A DNA stretch of 64,000 nt from Limnephilus marmoratus (GCA_917880885.1 OU862908.1:52845819-52909818), one strand, 5' to 3'. Shown: positions 1 through 10,768, numbered from the stretch's first letter. The notes: generated by a model from the sequence alone, not told the origin. Translations and numbers: made by a program.

Positions 1-310
1 GGGAACCTTTATTGGATAACCAACACCTCTGCCATAGGTCACCTCAAGTGGTTCGCTACGTTTGGTGATTTAGCAGGGGTGCCCGGGTTCATGGGGTGAG
101 GTTTGTCTAGGTCTTGGAGGCGGATGACCAGGACATACTGAACCCCAGATTCCTACCCACCCCTTAAACCCTTTTCCTTCCCAGAACTCTCCTCTCCTTC
201 CTTTCCTTAAAAAAACCCTCCACACAGCATCCCCAAAGATGACATAGGCCCTGAGGGAAATTATTTTCCTCAGGGCCTCCTGTGTGGAGCTTATGTAAAA
301 AAAAAAAAGG
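1..310 (+). mobile_element. SINE1 copy, short subfamily, cut by window edge
   Basis: This is a short interspersed element ending in a poly(A) run at about 297-308. It matches at least ten other places in the window, including the 3' end of the LINE at 4598-6811. The 3' part forms a two-part hairpin: an outer ctccacacag/ctgtgtggag type stem and an inner ggccctgagg/cctcagggcc stem. Compared with the long copies (for example 40496-40920) it lacks about 170 bases after the ggcggat motif near 120; the same deletion is seen at 62684-63016, so it defines a subfamily. The first bases of the element lie outside the window. No protein is encoded. Confidence 0.85.
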
Positions 311-484
311 GTAAATTCTAGTGAAGGCTTTTATGTCAGTGTCGACATCATTAAGTGGATTATAGTCATTTCTGTCAATCAGAAGGTTATTTATTATACT
401 TGAAAATATTTTTTTTTACAAATGCGTTTTGAGTTTCTATAATTTCGTTTCGCCGTAGATACTATTTTTTACATCAGCCCCATG

Positions 485-797
485 CAGGAGGCCTGGAGGA
501 AAATATTTTTCTCAGTGTTTATGTTTTTTCGGGATGCTGTGTGGATAGTATTTTTAAGGAAAGGAAGAAGAGGAAGTTTTGGAAATGAAAGGGTATTATA
601 CGTGGGTAGAAATCTAGGGGTCAGTGTGTCCAGAAATGACGGAAGTGTGAATCCATCCGTCCCACTGCGGCGCATAGCGATGAGTCGAGAGAGTTCGGCT
701 GGAGAGGCCAAAAGGTCTCCCTCAACCAGTCTCTCCCTGTCTGGCCCGCTATGCGCAAACGCATCCGCCGCCAAGACCTACACCATGGAATCTCAAC
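485..797 (-). mobile_element. SINE1 copy, reverse strand, decayed
   Basis: Reverse-strand copy of SINE1. The tail hairpin is recognisable at about 488-540 but is degraded, and the central part (the segment missing from the copy at 1-310) is present. The first ~130 bases of the element are missing. Open frames of about 100 codons on both strands here are only readings through the SINE. Confidence 0.75.
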
Positions 798-812
798 CTT
801 TTTTGCCCACCG

Positions 813-1020
813 CCCTCTTTGAGAATATTTTTAATTCTGGCGCCCCCTAAATCGTGAATCTGAAACAGCAATTGTCGTCATGATTTTATTTACCACAACA
901 GGGGGGGGCGTAATACGATGGGATGGGTTTCTCTGGATCTCCTACCGCCCCTCTAAGTCTGAAACCCCCCCCCCATTTTTTTCTTGGTCATCCACCGCCC
1001 CCTCAAGGTTTGAAACACCC
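813..1020. repeat. Degenerate C-rich direct repeats
   Basis: Three loosely repeated blocks, each of the form accgccc(c)tct or accgccccctc followed by a few bases and tgaaac, occur at about 816-870, 940-968 and 990-1020, with runs of 9 to 13 C or G residues between them. They lie between two SINE1 fragments. I see no coding potential and no known element. Confidence 0.4.
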
Positions 1021-1054
1021 CCAAAGGGGCGTTATCGCCCACGTTGAGAACCTG

Positions 1055-1166
1055 TAACCTAGACAAACCTCAACCCATGAACTCGTGCACCATTTGGAGC
1101 GACCTGTGGCAGGGGTGTTAATTGTTAAATTGTTCCCGGGGCACCCACGCCCGCCTCCCAAATTGA
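1055..1166 (-). mobile_element. SINE1 fragment (5' part), reverse strand
   Basis: Matches the first third of SINE1 read on the - strand, from the cctagacaaacctca segment to the head sequence cccgcctcccaaatt. The 3' half and the poly(A) tail are absent. Confidence 0.65.
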
Positions 1167-1764
1167 AAGACCTACCAAATCCAATAGCTGCCAAACCGTT
1201 TCCTATTTTTTTACGGAGGTACACCATTTATTCGATCTTTTATCCATCAGAGAGACTTCAGTGTTTTGGTGAAGTGAAAAATATCTAAGCTTTCAATTTT
1301 TGTATGCGTGAAATAACATACTGTTTTCCGGCTGCGGCGCATACCTATTGTTAGCCAGGAACATTCTGTTGAGAAATATCAAGCGGTTGATGAATGCTTG
1401 CAATAATATAGATAGCTTGCAATAATTTTAAATAACTATATATAATATATACCACTCATACCTTGAGAGGAATTATAAGATTTTTAATGTCACCACAAAA
1501 AACAATTTAAAATGGGGTAATCCATTCAATTTACGTAAACGATAAAAACGAAATTTTGATAAATATTCCACAATCTGATTCGTTTTGGTGGTCTCTCGAT
1601 AAAGGTTACCTATATTTGATATACTTACACTCATTCAAAGGGTTGGCTGTAATAAAATGGATCAATGCTAAAGGATTAATACTAGGATTTTTAATTATCG
1701 CCCTCACATATTGTTAACGCTTGGCTGGACTACCCCAACCTTGTTTGTTATTTAATTTCAACAA
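1167..1764. other. Unassigned AT-rich interval
   Basis: No gene, RNA or repeat recognised. AT-rich with short chance open frames only. Confidence 0.5.
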
Positions 1765-2186
1765 AAAATTACTATTATTTTTAATTGATAAACTAACGTT
1801 TAAGACAAGATTTTTATACAAAGCACAAAGGGTAACAATTATTATAAGCAATAATTATCAGCCTGAAACACTCATCTACATTGAAAAAATCTTCCGAGAA
1901 AAGATATATGACGCCAACGGGACTTGAACCCGTGTCCTTCTGATTACCGGTCAGGTGCTCTTACCACTGAGCTATGGCGGCTTATCTAATACCCGTCAAA
2001 TAATTCAATATATACTAGTGTATCATTCAACAATTACTTTTTATTACATTTTTCCACCTGAAAACAACCAACTTTATTTTTGTGAAAGAGGCATTGTTAG
2101 TGCCAAATCTCTCGCTAGGTGGTGTCGAGACAAATTATGTCTACATTTTTTTGGTGAAATACTTTAACTTGTCAAATATTATTAAT
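1765..2186 (-). repeat. 413-bp tRNA-bearing repeat, diverged single copy
   Basis: Reverse-strand copy of the unit found in tandem at 39141-39959. Both flanks of the tRNA-like domain match: the aagatttt/gaaaaat block and cagcctgaaacactcatc on one side, and the cctagcgag and ggtggaaaaa blocks on the other. It is more diverged than the 39-kb copies and stands alone, so it is an older insertion of the same family. Confidence 0.7.
1910..1981 (-). tRNA. tRNA-like domain, anticodon position GGT, probable pseudogene
   Basis: On the - strand this 72-base segment folds as a tRNA: acceptor arm gccgcca/tggcgtc with one mismatch, D arm with tagctcagtgg (A box), anticodon stem cctga/tcaga and T arm acggg-ttcaagt-cccgt (B box). 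The anticodon positions read GGT (Thr). Position 33 is C rather than the near-universal U, and GGT-Thr genes are not normal in animal nuclear genomes, so I regard it as the tRNA-derived promoter part of a repeat and not a working tRNA gene. Confidence 0.6.
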
Positions 2187-2189
2187 TTA

Positions 2190-2250
2190 TGTTCTTAATG
2201 CCGATCGGGTTTCGGCTACAATCGCGGCTTCTTCAGGGCAGTACAATACT
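2190..2250 (-). other. Hammerhead-like core relic
   Basis: On the - strand the order tgcc, CTGAAGA, a short spacer, GAAA, a short spacer and ggca resembles the conserved core order of a hammerhead ribozyme with a 4-bp stem I. No convincing stem II forms, so at best this is a decayed relative of the motif at 46867-46913. Confidence 0.25.
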
Positions 2251-2261
2251 CTACTGAATAG

Positions 2262-2482
2262 TAGGTAAGTACAATAATTACTCCAGTAGAGTAGAACAAA
2301 ACTACAATCTAGTAGAGTAGAGTAGTACACTAATGACTAGTACAAAACTATACTCTAGTGAGGAGTACACTACTACAAAAAACTACACTATAGTAGAGTA
2401 GTACACTAATGACTAGTACAAAACTATACTCTGGTGAGGAGTACACTACTAAAAAAAACTACACTATAGTAGAGTAGTACCT
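2262..2482 (+). repeat. Tandem repeat, 76-bp unit, about two and a half copies
   Basis: The segment starting gtacactaatgactagtac at 2325 recurs at 2401, a period of 76 bases, with only a few substitutions. The unit is itself built from tagtagagtag and actac-like pieces and is rich in short palindromes (actagt, ctatag). Non-coding. Confidence 0.85.
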
Positions 2483-3019
2483 ACAGGTAATACCCAGTAG
2501 AAGCTATGATTGTAGTGAAACCTGATTGGTATTAAGTGTATAAAAAATAAAAGCGGTGGTAACTAAGTTATTGTTTTATTTTAAACTAGATGGGGTACCC
2601 GGCTTTGCTCAGGGAGTTGATATAAGATTGATCTGACATTTGAACCCACGACGGACTTGCTTTATATACCCCTACCAATGGGTAGCCCCACCCATACAAA
2701 AAAGGCTTCGAATGGTCCACAATGTTCCAGAATATTCCACAACATTCGAGAGTGTTCTGAAATATATTCCACAATACAGGATCTACTTCAAACTTGGTTT
2801 CAAAATTAGTCACACTAACAACTAATAAAATATGAGGGTTGTAAAACACATTGAATTGTCGACAGCTTATATCATTTTAGATTTTAAAATTACTCTTTCC
2901 ATTTTACTGCAAGTTAAATAAAAAAACTACAATATTTATTGTCTTTGATAATTTTAGTGCACTTTCCTTTAGATGCCCTATTTACTTATTTTAATTTAAT
3001 TATTTGCAGTATCTACTCA
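2483..3019. other. Unassigned interval
   Basis: Contains a run of near-repeats of attccacaa / gttccagaat at about 2718-2775. No gene or known element recognised. Confidence 0.45.
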
Positions 3020-3529
3020 TCTATAATATAAAAATGAATCGCTGAATGTGTTGCTAAGCGCATAACTTTCGAACGACTGCACCAAATTGGATAATTCTTT
3101 TTTTGTGTGTTCGTTATTGTCAGGACAAGGTTTTTATAAAACTTCCGGTGAGTTCTGGCATTATGAAATTTGTTTCAAAAATTGCTATTGGTGGCACTCG
3201 AGGTTTGAAAACTGAATGTATGGAAAGCGGGAGGAAGGGAGGGGGAGGGGAACCTGGGAGGGGGGAGGGGGACCTGGGAGGGGGGAGGGGGGAGGGAGAC
3301 TTGGGAGGGGGGAGGGGAACTCGGGAGGGGGGTTCACGGGACGGGGGAAGGGGGGGGGAGTAGAGTGGGGAGAGGGAAGGTGGAGGTGACGGAGTGGGAA
3401 CGCGAAAGGGGAAGAGGACGCAGGAGAAGAAGGAGAGGCGGAAGGGGAACGGGACGAATGGGAAAGGACATTCAGGGAGAAACAATTTCTTTATTAAATG
3501 GCATAGGAACGCATACCGGAACCAGCTAG
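3020..3529 (+). mobile_element. Helitron-like non-autonomous element
   Basis: Begins TC (tctataatataaaaatgaat) and ends CTAG followed by T, which fits Helitron ends (5' TC, 3' CTRR, insertion between A and T). A reverse-strand relative with the same ends and the same internal blocks is at 30995-31435. Shared blocks include cgcataacttncgaacgac, gcaccaaattggata and accagctag. I see no strong hairpin just before the 3' end, which Helitrons normally have, so the class assignment is tentative. No Rep/helicase gene is present. Confidence 0.55.
3218..3420 (+). repeat. G-rich purine tract inside the Helitron-like element
   Basis: Almost pure purine on the + strand, built from irregular repeats of gggaggggggagggg separated by acct, actt or actc. 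It has many runs of four or more G, so it could form G-quadruplexes. The copy at 30995-31435 has the complementary C-rich tract in the same relative position, so the tract belongs to the element and travels with it. Confidence 0.85.
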
Positions 3530-4597
3530 TTATTAATAATAATAAACATTATCGCTATAAGGTAACTAGAAAACGATGCAATTAAGCATCTGGAATACGC
3601 GTTAAAACGAATGTTTAATAAAGGCGTAATCCGTCAGAAGTATCTAGGTATAAATGTCTTTAATCTCTCCATTAAAAATAACGCATACCACACACCTACA
3701 TATCAAAAAGGATTAGTTTTTTAATGGTTTTTTGTAGAAAATGCATTCAGATTCGAAATTTCTTCACTTGGTTTTTTGACTAATATCAAAACCAGCAATT
3801 ATGGTCAATTAGTAAATACTTTGGTTTAAGTATTCTTGAATGCACACAATCAAGCAATTATCATTATATCTAATGAACAATTAACTGTTTTCCGTCGTGT
3901 GTGAGATGAACGATGTCGGGTATCACGGGCATTACTTCGGGAAAGACAGAACGAGATTGATTAGTTCTGCTGTGATTTATGGAGCACGGGATTACTATAA
4001 ACGATACAGTTTTGCTGCACTTACCCTGTGGCTTATAAGCTATAAATATGTGTACATTGTACACGTATGATGCCACGTACATTGTACATGGAACGAATGT
4101 ATTAAAATACAGTTAAATAACGTATAACCGTAAAACGTTATTTAACTGTATTTTTATTGAAGTAACGTTTGATTCAAGTATGGGAAAAAAATTCTTGTTT
4201 TGATTAGTCTAATAGTAATAAAATGGTATTAAATGGAGATATAAAATCACGTAATTTTTTTAATAATATTTGGATACCATCTTCTTCCTCCGGATTGACT
4301 TTGAAATTTCACATTACAGCCCTTGTTAAATCTTTGAAAAATGTTAGATAAACCATTAAAAATTAACTATTTTTAATCAATCACGAAATAGAGGGAACAT
4401 TTTTATTTATTTTATAAAAAAATATATTAAAATAATTCAAATTATCTCAAGGCAGGGTATGCAAATAACAGCAAAATCCATTTAACTCCCAAATTTCGAC
4501 ATTATTGTGAGAGACTCAATCTTGGCACTTTTTGAAAATGATTTCGTAAAAATATACTATATTCGATATGGAAGATTACAAAATATAGTTTAAATGA
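3530..4597. other. Unassigned AT-rich interval
   Basis: No gene recognised. The only structure is the inverted repeat at 4104-4154. Short open frames on both strands look random. Confidence 0.45.
4104..4154. repeat. Short inverted repeat (hairpin)
   Basis: Arms aaatacagttaaataacg and cgttatttaactgtattt are perfect complements of about 20 bases separated by about 12 bases. It could be a tiny MITE or a remnant terminal repeat pair. Non-coding. Confidence 0.7.
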
Positions 4598-6739
4598 TTC
4601 GAAGATTGGTTCGGTCTGCGGGCACATTTTAATGCTTTTCCGTGGTCAGCTGTCTGTTTTCGGACTTCGGATCCCTCAAGATGTGCCCAGGAAATTGATG
4701 AAGTCATCACATCCGCGATGGATGGCTTCATCAAATCTACTGTTAAGGAAACTGGTGTAGGCTCAAAGCCGTGGTTCAGTCGACAATGCGCTGAAGCAGT
4801 GCGACGAAAAAACGCGGCTTACCGAGCCTACAACACATCTAGAACATCCGAAGACAGAACAGCTTACAACAAAATGGCAAAGGAAACCAAGAGAATCATA
4901 AATAGGTCAAAATTCGAGCACGACCAGCAGATCAGCAGAAAGCTGACTGCATGCCCGCATGGCAGCAGGCAATTCTGGTCACTTGCGGGCTCAATAGGTC
5001 GCAATTTCTGCAAATCCAGTCTGCCACCTCTTACCAGACCTGACGGCTCACTAGCAAACACCGCCACCGAAAAGGCTAACTTACTAGGTAAAATGTTTGC
5101 GGATAACTCAACCGTCGATGACCAAGGTGCTGTCCCGACGTCGGTTCCTCACTGCGGTTTTCATATGAAAAAGCTGAGGATCCGGTATCGGGAAGTACTC
5201 CATGTTTTACGAGGGCTTGATGTTAATAAAGCTAGTGGGCCCGACGGAATACCTGCCCTGGTATTGCAGAGGTGCGCTGCAGAATTAGCTCCAATTTTGA
5301 CGAAGCTTTTTAAACTGTCCCTGAAGACTGGCTCTGTGCCCTCTGGTTGGAAAAAAGCGGTTATCCATCCTATTCCAAAGAAGGGTGACCGCTCCAACCC
5401 GGCCAACTACCGCCCCATAGCGATCACATCAGTTCTGTCTAAGGTGATGGAACGTGTGATCAACGACAAACTGCTCACATACCTCGAGAAGAACAAAATT
5501 ATCAACGACCGTCAATACGGATTCCGGCGGAACCGCTCGTGCGGTGATCTTCTCGCGTATGTGACGCATGTTTGGGGGCGATGCCTGGAACGTTTCGGTG
5601 AGACCCAAACGGTTGCACTGGACATCTCCAAGGCCTTTGACCGGGTTTGGCACCGAGGACTTGTCAACAAACTGCTTTCTTACGGACTTCCCGCATCCTT
5701 GTGTACGTGGATTGCCGACTTCTTGAGGGGGAGGTCGATTCAGACGGTAGTCGATGGTTTCACCTCTTCCTCACACTCGATAAATGCTGGCGTCCCGCAG
5801 GGATCGGTTCTGTCTCCAACTTTGTTTTTGTTGCACATCAACGACCTTTTGTCATGTGCACCAATTCACTGTTATGCGGATGACAGTACAGTTCATGATA
5901 GCTTTTTGTTTGACAAGCCCCCAAAGGGCTCACAAACTCCAACAGCTCGTAGGGCTTTGAAGCAAAGAATGGACGGCTACCTCGAGAGTGTTTTCTCTTG
6001 GGGTAAAAATAATCTCGTTGAATTTAATGTTTCCAAGACCCAATCTTGTCTGATTACGTCCAAAAGGGATCGAAATGAAAATCTAGTCTCTTTCAACGGA
6101 AGCAATCTTCCGAACAGGCCCTCCATTGATATGCTTGGTGTAACCCTAAGTGACCAGCTCAGGTATGGGGGCTCCATTGAAGCCAGAGTAAAGCTAGCCT
6201 CCCAAAAACTGGGCGTACTGTACAGGGCCCGCAGATACTTTAATAGTACACAACTGCTAACCTTGTACAAATCACAAGTACGCCCCACGGTTGAATTTGG
6301 CAGCCATCTCTGGTCTGGAGCTCCAAAATACCTGAAAAATACCCTCGACTCTGTGCAGAAACGGGCGGTCCGTTTGATAGATTCTCCCATCTTAACAGAC
6401 GGATTGCAATCTTTAGAGCACAGGCTTCGGGTGGGAATGCTATCCTTGTTCTACCGGTATTACAATGGAAGATGCTCCGAGGAACTAGCATCATTGATCC
6501 CTTCGGCACCGGTGCATAGTCGGGAAACACGCCAAACGCGTGCCCAACATTTGTACACGGTTGACATTTGTCACATGAGAACGGGTCGTTTCTTCGACTC
6601 GTTCTTGTGTTCAACAGCTCGGCTGTGGAATGATTTGCCGGCCTCTGTGTTTCCTCCTTCCTACAACATGGGTCTCTTCAAGACCAATGTTCATTCCTTC
6701 CTCTCCTCAAAAAGACCCTCCACACAGCATCCCAGATGA
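4598..6739 (+). CDS. LINE reverse transcriptase (ORF2 C-terminal part)
   Basis: Open without interruption for 713 codons from 4598, with the first ATG at 4718 giving 673 residues; the true start lay upstream in the lost part, so 4718 is not a natural start. The protein is a reverse transcriptase: it copies the element RNA into DNA at a nicked target. From the ATG, residues ~165-175 give the SGPDGIP motif, ~225-235 NYRPI, ~300-310 ALDISKAFDRVWH, ~355-365 AGVPQGSVLSP and 386-389 the catalytic YADD. The C-terminal 200 residues are the usual LINE thumb and tail region. The stop lies inside the 3' segment shared with SINE1. Absence of stops or frameshifts suggests a fairly recent insertion. Confidence 0.93.
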   Translation, partial: FEDWFGLRAHFNAFPWSAVCFRTSDPSRCAQEIDEVITSAMDGFIKSTVKETGVGSKPWFSRQCAEAVRRKNAAYRAYNTSRTSEDRTAYNKMAKETKRIINRSKFEHDQQISRKLTACPHGSRQFWSLAGSIGRNFCKSSLPPLTRPDGSLANTATEKANLLGKMFADNSTVDDQGAVPTSVPHCGFHMKKLRIRYREVLHVLRGLDVNKASGPDGIPALVLQRCAAELAPILTKLFKLSLKTGSVPSGWKKAVIHPIPKKGDRSNPANYRPIAITSVLSKVMERVINDKLLTYLEKNKIINDRQYGFRRNRSCGDLLAYVTHVWGRCLERFGETQTVALDISKAFDRVWHRGLVNKLLSYGLPASLCTWIADFLRGRSIQTVVDGFTSSSHSINAGVPQGSVLSPTLFLLHINDLLSCAPIHCYADDSTVHDSFLFDKPPKGSQTPTARRALKQRMDGYLESVFSWGKNNLVEFNVSKTQSCLITSKRDRNENLVSFNGSNLPNRPSIDMLGVTLSDQLRYGGSIEARVKLASQKLGVLYRARRYFNSTQLLTLYKSQVRPTVEFGSHLWSGAPKYLKNTLDSVQKRAVRLIDSPILTDGLQSLEHRLRVGMLSLFYRYYNGRCSEELASLIPSAPVHSRETRQTRAQHLYTVDICHMRTGRFFDSFLCSTARLWNDLPASVFPPSYNMGLFKTNVHSFLSSKRPSTQHPR

Positions 6740-6786
6740 CATAGGCCCTGAGGGAAATTATTTTCCTCAGGGCCTCCTGTGTGGAG
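6718..6786 (+). other. 3' stem-loop shared by LINE and SINE1
   Basis: Two nested perfect stems: outer ctccacacag (6718-6727) with ctgtgtggag (6777-6786), and inner ggccctgagg (6744-6753) with cctcagggcc (6765-6774), extendable by further A/T pairs into the loop. The same structure ends all full-length SINE1 copies. In LINE/SINE pairs such 3' structures are what the LINE enzyme recognises; that role here is inferred. Confidence 0.8.
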
Positions 6787-7027
6787 TTAATGTAAAAAAA
6801 AAAAAAAAAAGTAACTTTTATATACACTAGAAATAACCTCTCATAAAGAAAATTTTCAAAACTTTGAAGTGAATTCGGGGAAGAAGATCGTATCAGAAAT
6901 TTGAAAAATTTTAAACACTTTTGGCACCCGTTTATGGCTCTTAGAATTTAAAAATAACATTTTTTTAAATGACCCACCTTAATGCATATATCAGCAAACC
7001 TTTCTGTAACTCATTTCTAGAATTAAG

Positions 7028-7229
7028 GTAATGTCATAAACAAAAAATGCTATCAGAGTACGAAAACAGTGTGCAATATAGTTGTGATTGATGAATACTT
7101 GATTGAGTTTGTATCTAGGAAATAAGTTTACGAGAGATGGGAAGGCGATTGAAATTTTGAAAGAAGGGTAAATGCCGTTGGTGCAAAAACTGTCCAAGGA
7201 AGCGAAGCTAGGAGTTAGTTAGTTAGTTA
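7028..7229 (+). pseudogene. RTE-type LINE 3' end, internally deleted
   Basis: A decayed, internally deleted relative of the RTE-type fragment at 23680-24452. Blocks gtgcaatatagttgtgattg, gtttacgagagat and ccaaggaagcgaagctagg match that copy in order, and it ends in tandem ttag units, the kind of short tandem tail typical of RTE elements. No function is left. Confidence 0.75.
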
Positions 7230-7235
7230 AAATGA

Positions 7236-8557
7236 TATCACATGAATAACAGTGAAACTAAAATATCTATAAATTATAGATTGCGAGACAGAAAGACAGA
7301 TTTGTGGAATAGGAGCATAGTATTCTCCATACGGTGAAAGGTTTCCTATGGAGAAAACCGGCAAAAAGGGAAAACAGGCGAAATTTGAAGGAGATTTATG
7401 TCGATGCACCACGTCGTATACAATTTGTAATCGCCGCTTACAATAACACTCCTTATGTAGATGGTGGAAAGGTTCAAACTCCCACTTGTTAAAAAAAACA
7501 CCGCCAAAAAGTATGTTTTATTTTATTTTGCGAAGTTCAGTAACAAATATTAAAATATTTTAAGATCATTTTCTAAAGAACTTATTGGCCTCATTATTTA
7601 ATTAAACAAAAAACGAACATAAGTTCGTAAGTGGGAGATTTTGAAGTTTAAAGCAGTTTTATTTATTTTTTTCTGGGATTATATTATATGGGCTTTTAAA
7701 AAAATTCGATTAGGTATATCAATGGCCAATATGTGTTCTACTCGCAGTATTTCATTAAATCATCATATTTCTAAGCGAAACCAAAAACAAATGATTTTGC
7801 ATTACGCCGTAGTGGCTTCACCTTAATGCTAAAGATGAACATTAATAATAATACATGTGGTATTCCTACATACAAGGATAACTTCCTTGCCATTGTGTTG
7901 AGGAAAAGTTTTTGTTTTTTTTTAATGTTCTTGTAGGTATTAATCAATACACCGGGCCTATACTCTTCTTGCAGGCCCGTGCCAATATTGAGGCGCAAAA
8001 TCAAACCGCCTGTCTTGACTGCTTCAGTAAAAGGCACTGAACAAAAAAGCCAACCAAAAAATAACTAACATGCTTTTTAAGTGAGTACTGTTTCGCAAAA
8101 ATAGTAATTTGATGGCCAAATTAATGAGTTGTTTGGTTGATCAAGCCTTGGATGGGGAGGCCCGGGACAGTGGGGTCAGATTAAAAATAAAAGTAAAGTT
8201 TAGTATTGTGGTTGAGGGGAGTGTGGGTGGTGGGGGAGGTCAGGGGTCAGCGGGCCCCTCGGGCCTAGTTTGGGCTTGGCTCGCTTTGCGACAGGACCGG
8301 AGGGATGTTACAATAAAAATTGATTTAATTTAAAAAAATTATGATTACAATTCAATAATTTATTGCAATTGATTTCAAAAGCGATATACTTGAATTAATT
8401 AACCATTCTGATACAAGCAATTAGATACGTGCAAGTATCTATTGTACGTAGGCATATTTGTTCTTACCGATCGCTTATGTCAATCTACCCGAGAGACCGA
8501 TAGAACCGGTAGACCCGAGAGAACGCAGCTAATTTAGGAGTCTAATTTTTGTTAATT
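7236..8557. other. Unassigned interval with a GC-rich patch
   Basis: No gene recognised. About 8140-8310 is clearly G-rich (gggcccctcgggcctag and similar) within AT-rich DNA; its nature is unknown. The 60-90 codon open frames look random. Confidence 0.4.
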
Positions 8558-8558
8558 C

Positions 8559-8823
8559 CAGAGTGGAAGATACTCTCAGTATCGCCCTGGTGTAAGATCG
8601 CAATTCAGAATTGAAACGTTGCTTGAAATGGTTTTAGCCGTGTTTGGTAACCAGATTTGAATAGCCAGGTACTTCCCCATCTTCATCTTCCCTATCTCCT
8701 TCCCCTCCCCACTACCTTCCCCTCCCCACAGCCTCACAACACACCCTAACCGGTATGCCATAGTCTCACTGGCTCCAGACGGGAGCAGTTGGGACTCTTG
8801 TGCTGTATTCATGTAAAAAAAAA
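8559..8823 (+). mobile_element. SINE2 body and tail (tRNA head missing)
   Basis: Body of a second SINE family, from agagtggaagatactctcag to the poly(A) at 8814-8823. Diagnostic blocks are gaattgaaacgttgcttgaa, tagccaggtact, a CT-rich stretch and gacgggagcagttgggactc. The tRNA-derived head present in other copies (35316, 48145) is lacking, so this is 5'-truncated. Confidence 0.85.
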
Positions 8824-9849
8824 TATATATAACTCTAATTTCGATTGAATCTGTAATTCCAGTTCAATGAATTCAACTTTTGCTTTGAATTGTATAATCG
8901 TTTTCGAAATTGGTGTTTGTTTGGAAATTTGAAACAAGCGATATAGTACCTAGGTAGGTAGGTACTAACTTATAATATACCTACTTAATAATATTTTTAA
9001 CACAAAATCATTTTAATTGCCATTTTCAAAAATGGAAGTGATTTTTCGAGGACGAGTTCGTCTCCAACAGCGATTTTTTTTCCCAATAATGTGTCATATT
9101 AATTAGAGCTTGCTGTGTGGTACTGGGTACGGTGCTGCCATTTGAATTAGAAATTGAACTGAATTGTTTCTTGAACGACGTCACGAAACACCGTTGCATA
9201 CTTACATTTTACCCAAGTCCACTTTGAAAGCTCACAATTCTGTCATTAGTAGTTATTTAATTGTCCCTATTATCTCTTTAAAAACAATAAATTTTCATCA
9301 AAATCCACAAAGACAACCTCGTTCAGACTAACCCATGATTTTTCACGGGTCTGCTCTAAAATTTATATATTTTAACATGAAACAAAGGTAACCTCAAACG
9401 AATCATTGAAAATAAATAAAACCGACTACCACGGACACAAAAACTTCCTAACTAATAAATAAAAACACTAAACACCCAACCGTTAAACGGTGTTTTTTTA
9501 CATATTTAATAAAGACTGTACAAACTTTATTTTGAATTATTACTGATCAAAAAATGTCATTAACTGGGCTGCGAAAGAGCTGGCAACGTCGCATTTTGGC
9601 AAACTGACGCATGAAAAAAATAGATTAGTTCTGACATACTATTTTTTTAATTCCAATATTATACTTTCATACCTTTCTTAGAAACATTGTGTTTTTAAAG
9701 GGACAAAACTATTTTTTCATATTCATATTGCGAAATTAACGGGCGCAAACAAACAATTTATCTTAATATTTTTGAGCACAGCTTGCAAAACAGTTTTTAC
9801 CTACAATAATTAAATTATCGCCATCTGTGAACGAACTGATTATGGATTA
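8824..9849. other. Unassigned AT-rich interval
   Basis: No gene recognised. There is a run of gtacctaggtaggtaggtac near 8948 and a small palindrome ccgttaaacgg near 9480. Confidence 0.45.
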
Positions 9850-10047
9850 TTTTGAATTTACCCTTAAATCACTGTTTAATGATTAGATTCCGTGTAGTGT
9901 TTTGAAATAAAATAAAATACATAATATTAATTATGTTAATTTTTCACTTACTCCCTTTTCTTATGTTATTATATTTCAATGTTATCTTACGTAAAAAGTT
10001 TACTAGGACCTTCATAAATACTGAAGTCGGTAGATATTCAAATTGAA
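9850..10047 (+). repeat. Unnamed dispersed repeat X, copy 1
   Basis: Matches 21000-21344 over its whole length (blocks aatttacccttaaatca, ttatgttattatatttcaat, cttacgtaaaaagtttacta and gtcggtag). Non-coding. This copy is uninterrupted, so it shows what the second copy looked like before an insertion at 21104. Confidence 0.8.
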
Positions 10048-10768
10048 AAAATATGTTGAAATCGAAATCACTGAAGCCAACCCTGAAAATCCTTTCATTT
10101 ACCTGTAGATATTCCAACGTCCAAATAAGCAAAAGTGACCGAGTGCCAGCGGTCTTAAACCTGCACGTAAACCCACAACTAACCATCATATTCAGCTGGT
10201 TAAATACACCACCAAATCAAAAAAGTATTTCACCAAATACAATTCCGTAGCGAAAAGTTTGTTCAAATTATTCCTTTTTACTTCATATAAATCGAGTAAG
10301 TTTTTTGATGCGTTCGATATTTGACTTTGCATACAGCCAGGTGTTAGTACGTTCGTTTCGCAAACAGGATGAATATAAAACATTGCTAAAATATGCAAAT
10401 ATTTGACGTTAAAACCGTGCGACTATGTGAAGTCGTTATAATGAGGTATTTCTGTGAAATGTGTGTTACAAGTTGAAAGGTTTTTTGTCAGTCAAAGACT
10501 TATAATCCATTTCCTGTGAGCTTTTTATTTTCAATCTACAAGCTTTCTTTTGTAATACCTACAATAATTATGTGTACCTGCTGTTAACTGGCTACGTACA
10601 AATTTGCCTGTTGATAGGTTAATAGTGAACCGTGTTAATCTTCGAGTCTTAAATCCTATGATTTTCCTTTGCAAAATTTTCGCAAAGGTGAGTCGTGAAC
10701 TAGTGAACCATTTGGAAAAGTTGTGATCCTGTAGTAATGTAATATAAACAAAAATTTTAACAAAACAC
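10048..10768. other. Unassigned interval
   Basis: No gene or known repeat recognised. Confidence 0.4.

Larger units (their letters stand above)
4598..6811 (+). mobile_element. 5'-truncated LINE; shares its 3' end with SINE1
   Basis: A non-LTR retrotransposon that begins abruptly inside ORF2 (the frame is closed by TGA at 4595-4597) and ends in a poly(A) run at about 6794-6811. The endonuclease region is missing, as expected from incomplete reverse transcription. The last ~100 bases, from about 6706 to the poly(A), are nearly identical to the 3' end of SINE1. No clear target-site duplication was found. The clade (Jockey/CR1/R1-like) is not resolved. Confidence 0.9.

Noticed and set aside
482..850. 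122-codon frame
   Set aside because: Lies on a reverse-strand SINE1 copy; other copies do not keep the frame.
3103..3485. Gly/Arg-rich and Pro/Ser-rich frames across the G-rich tract
   Set aside because: Low-complexity purine tract of a mobile element; no start context or homology.
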